The notes under the pieces are model-generated. The model ran no database searches. It was not told where the DNA came from and worked only from the letters and a program-made list of their open reading frames with translations. Below, in pieces: positions 5,268 to 7,043 of a DNA stretch of 7,043 bases. The position numbers and the translations under genes are program-made. Position 1 is the stretch's first letter. Each line of letters opens with the position of its first letter. Location: NCBI GenBank assembly GCA_003602665.1, contig QQSG01000116.1, forward strand, positions 2,072 through 9,114. The letters are read 5' to 3'. Origin of the DNA: Candidatus Poseidoniales archaeon (GTDB lineage: Archaea > Thermoplasmatota > Poseidoniia > Poseidoniales > Poseidoniaceae).

Positions 5268-6458
5268 ATGCTAGGGAACATTATGGAACCATACGAAGGC
5301 GTCGACTTTTACGACATTGAGTCCTTACTTACTGAAGAAGAAATTATGATTCGCGACATGGTTCGTGATTGGGTTGATGAAGAAGTCATTCCTAAGATTG
5401 AGCACGCATGTGCGGAAGGCATTTTCCTTGACGAGTGGAGAGTTGCGCTTGGAGAAATGGGTGTCTTGGGTGCTCCATTGAAAGGATATGGTTGCCCTGG
5501 ACTTTCATATGTTGCATACGGACTCATTTGCCAAGAACTTGAAAGAGGAGACTCTGGACTTCGTTCTTTTGCTTCTGTCCAAGGATCTCTTGCAATGTAC
5601 CCAATCTGGGATTTCGGAAGTGAGGAACAGAAAAACAAGTACCTTCCTAAACTAGCGAGTGGAGAATACATTGGCTGTTTTGGACTCACTGAACCAGATT
5701 ATGGTTCCAATCCTGGAGATATGGTCACAAAGGCAGAAGACATGGGAGACCATTATCTTCTCAACGGTGCAAAGATGTGGATAACAAACGGTACGATTGC
5801 GGATGTAGCAGTCGTTTGGGCGAAACTTGACGGAGTTATTCGTGGGTTTATTGTCGAAAAGGACGACGAAGGATATTCCGCTCCAGAGATGAAAGGAAAG
5901 CATTCACTCAAAGCTTCTGTAACATCGGAACTTGTGTTCCAAGATTGTAAAATCCCAAAGGACCGTATGCTACCAGACGTGAAAGGTCTAAGAGGGCCAT
6001 TTTCATGTCTCAATAATGCTCGCTTTGGAATATCATGGGGCGCTTTAGGTGCTGCTATGGCCTGCTTCCATAGTGCAAAAACTTACTCGATGAGTCGAAT
6101 TCAATTCGATCATCCAATCGCCTCTTACCAGTTGGTCCAGAACAAGCTAGCATGGATGCTTCGAGAGATTACAAAAGGACAGCTTCTTGCGTATCATCTA
6201 GGACGAAAGAAAGACGATGGTACTTGGTTTAATGAACAGATTTCTCTTGCTAAGATGAACAACGTGGATATTGCACTAGAAATCGCTCGTGTATCACGAG
6301 ACATACACGGAGCCAATGGTATCCTAGACGAATATCCAGTCATGAGACATATGGCGAATCTTGAATCTGTTAAGACATACGAAGGAACACATGATATCCA
6401 CAACCTCATTATTGGACGTTACATTACTGGAATTCAAGCGTTCACAAGAACAGTCTGA
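5268..6458 (+). CDS. gcdH: Glutaryl-CoA dehydrogenase (decarboxylating, ETF-dependent)
   Basis: This FAD enzyme of the acyl-CoA dehydrogenase family converts glutaryl-CoA to crotonyl-CoA and CO2 in lysine, tryptophan and aromatic breakdown, passing electrons to ETF. The 396 residues are full length. The sequence tracks human GCDH closely by eye: LTEEEIMIRD (21-30), MGVLGAPLKGYGCPG (64-78), SGLRSFASVQGSL (96-108), GCFGLTEPDYGSNP (136-149), WITN (171-174), VVWAKLDGVIRGF (182-194), GPFSCLNNARFGISWG (243-258), RDIHGANGILDEY (344-356) and TYEGTHDIHNLIIGRYITG (370-388). Glu372 aligns with the catalytic base Glu370 and Arg99 with the substrate-carboxylate residue Arg94 of the human enzyme. Arg99 separates GCDH from ordinary acyl-CoA dehydrogenases. 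A second ATG at 5283 (MEPYEG), five bases after AGGGA, is an equally possible start. No operon partner is visible downstream. ETF subunits are encoded at 1-1296. Confidence 0.95.
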   Translation: MLGNIMEPYEGVDFYDIESLLTEEEIMIRDMVRDWVDEEVIPKIEHACAEGIFLDEWRVALGEMGVLGAPLKGYGCPGLSYVAYGLICQELERGDSGLRSFASVQGSLAMYPIWDFGSEEQKNKYLPKLASGEYIGCFGLTEPDYGSNPGDMVTKAEDMGDHYLLNGAKMWITNGTIADVAVVWAKLDGVIRGFIVEKDDEGYSAPEMKGKHSLKASVTSELVFQDCKIPKDRMLPDVKGLRGPFSCLNNARFGISWGALGAAMACFHSAKTYSMSRIQFDHPIASYQLVQNKLAWMLREITKGQLLAYHLGRKKDDGTWFNEQISLAKMNNVDIALEIARVSRDIHGANGILDEYPVMRHMANLESVKTYEGTHDIHNLIIGRYITGIQAFTRTV

Positions 6459-6470
6459 ATTAAGAGTGAT

Positions 6471-6496
6471 TTTCAATCTCACTTCAGAGATTCAAA
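6471..6496. terminator. Hairpin at the gcdH / phytoene synthase convergent junction
   Basis: TTTCAATCTC (6471-6480) and GAGATTCAAA (6487-6496) form an inverted repeat of nine pairs with one C-C mismatch, around a six-base loop. It lies 13 bp after the gcdH stop and overlaps the last codons and stop of the convergent crtB-like gene, so it could act on both strands. No T-tract follows on the plus strand, which makes a terminator role plausible but unproven. Confidence 0.35.
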
Positions 6497-7043
6497 CGTT
6501 TGGAAGCAATCCAATTCTTGCTAGACCTGACCAAAGCGGGTCAAGGAACCTAGGTAGGAATCTGTGTCGAAGGTAAACTGCGGCTGCTAAGGATAGTTTC
6601 TGAACCTTGGACAAACCGACTCTACGAGTGAATACATCTCCTTGTTGCTTCTCTATTTGCTTCAGAATTTTATCATAGAATGCAATCATAGCAGCCGGAG
6701 AGTAACGAGTTCGGCGAGGGAGAAGAGGTAACAACTGTCGTGCCTCTTCCAAATAGGTTCGAGCACGCTTAGCATAATGGTGACAGTAAGGTTCCCATGA
6801 GGAATTGAGTACAACTTTTCCTCCATGAAGATCTTCCTCGCTAATTCCGTTATGCTCAAGTTCGTCAAGTGGAAGGTAAACACGATCTCTCTCGATATCT
6901 TCACCCACGTCCCGTAGTACGTTTGTAAGTTGCATGAAAATGCCCCACGATTCAGCAAACTTTCTTGCTCGAGGATCATCATATCCGTAAATCTCAATGC
7001 ACATTAAGCCAACAACTGATGCAACCCTGTAGCAGTAAACATA
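6492..7043 (-). CDS. crtB: Phytoene/squalene synthase family protein, C-terminal part (runs off right edge)
   Basis: Enzymes of this family join two prenyl diphosphates head to head. Phytoene synthase (two geranylgeranyl diphosphates) is the first committed step to carotenoids and, in many marine microbes, to retinal for rhodopsin. The visible 183 residues read in frame from the window edge as YVYCYRVASVVGLM, the usual 'YCYxVAGxVG' helix. Then comes QLTNVLRDVGEDIERDRVYLP, with the second Asp-rich DxxED motif (D45, E48, D49 of the visible part) that binds magnesium and diphosphate. The first Asp-rich motif is outside the window. The C-terminal YSPAAMIAFYDKILKQIE and a basic tail fit CrtB. Squalene-type relatives (HpnC/HpnD) share these motifs, so the symbol is provisional though phytoene synthase is most likely. 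Met at 7004 is internal, not the start. The gene converges on gcdH with a 33-bp gap. Confidence 0.88.
   Translation of the reverse strand, partial: YVYCYRVASVVGLMCIEIYGYDDPRARKFAESWGIFMQLTNVLRDVGEDIERDRVYLPLDELEHNGISEEDLHGGKVVLNSSWEPYCHHYAKRARTYLEEARQLLPLLPRRTRYSPAAMIAFYDKILKQIEKQQGDVFTRRVGLSKVQKLSLAAAVYLRHRFLPRFLDPLWSGLARIGLLPNV

Noticed and set aside
5309..6013. Minus-strand open frames of 83-126 residues opposite gcdH
   Set aside because: They are antisense shadows of a strongly conserved dehydrogenase and carry no recognisable domain.

Overview
The window looks like a piece of chromosome from an uncultivated, aerobic heterotrophic euryarchaeon. Marine Group II (Poseidoniales) or a close Thermoplasmata relative is my best inference. 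The archaeal signs are an archaeal-type tyrosyl-tRNA synthetase, an MCM-type replication domain, archaeal Shine-Dalgarno sites (GAGGTG) at internal operon genes and no obvious Shine-Dalgarno at first genes. The glutaryl-CoA dehydrogenase, ETF and phytoene synthase point to an oxygen-using heterotroph that makes carotenoids. The lineage call rests on remembered gene content, not on a marker search.

Layout from left to right: (1) etfA (5' part only, runs off the left edge) and etfB on the minus strand, in the order etfB then etfA. (2) A 122-bp divergent intergenic region. (3) A plus-strand gene for a stand-alone MCM N-terminal domain (OB fold plus zinc site) with no AAA+ helicase part. (4) Only 7 bp later, convergent tyrS on the minus strand, preceded in its operon by a small gene resembling the DUF5611 family. 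(5) An 89-bp divergent region with a hairpin and a T-tract. (6) A plus-strand exported beta-propeller-like protein with a C-terminal membrane anchor. (7) gcdH (glutaryl-CoA dehydrogenase) on the plus strand. (8) Convergent to it, the 3' part of a phytoene/squalene synthase gene (crtB-like) that runs off the right edge.

The genes are mostly housekeeping and catabolic. GcdH oxidises and decarboxylates glutaryl-CoA and needs ETF as electron acceptor, so gcdH and etfAB are functionally linked though about 4 kb apart and in separate transcription units. TyrRS and the DUF5611-like protein form one operon. In both minus-strand operons the upstream gene's TGA stop overlaps the next gene's GAGGTG ribosome site, so translational coupling is likely.

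The most unusual item is the MCM-like protein. It ends exactly where the N-terminal domain of an archaeal MCM ends, and it has altered the motif that normally talks to the ATPase. No gap exceeds 300 bp, and I found no tRNA, rRNA, CRISPR, transposon or other mobile-element signature.
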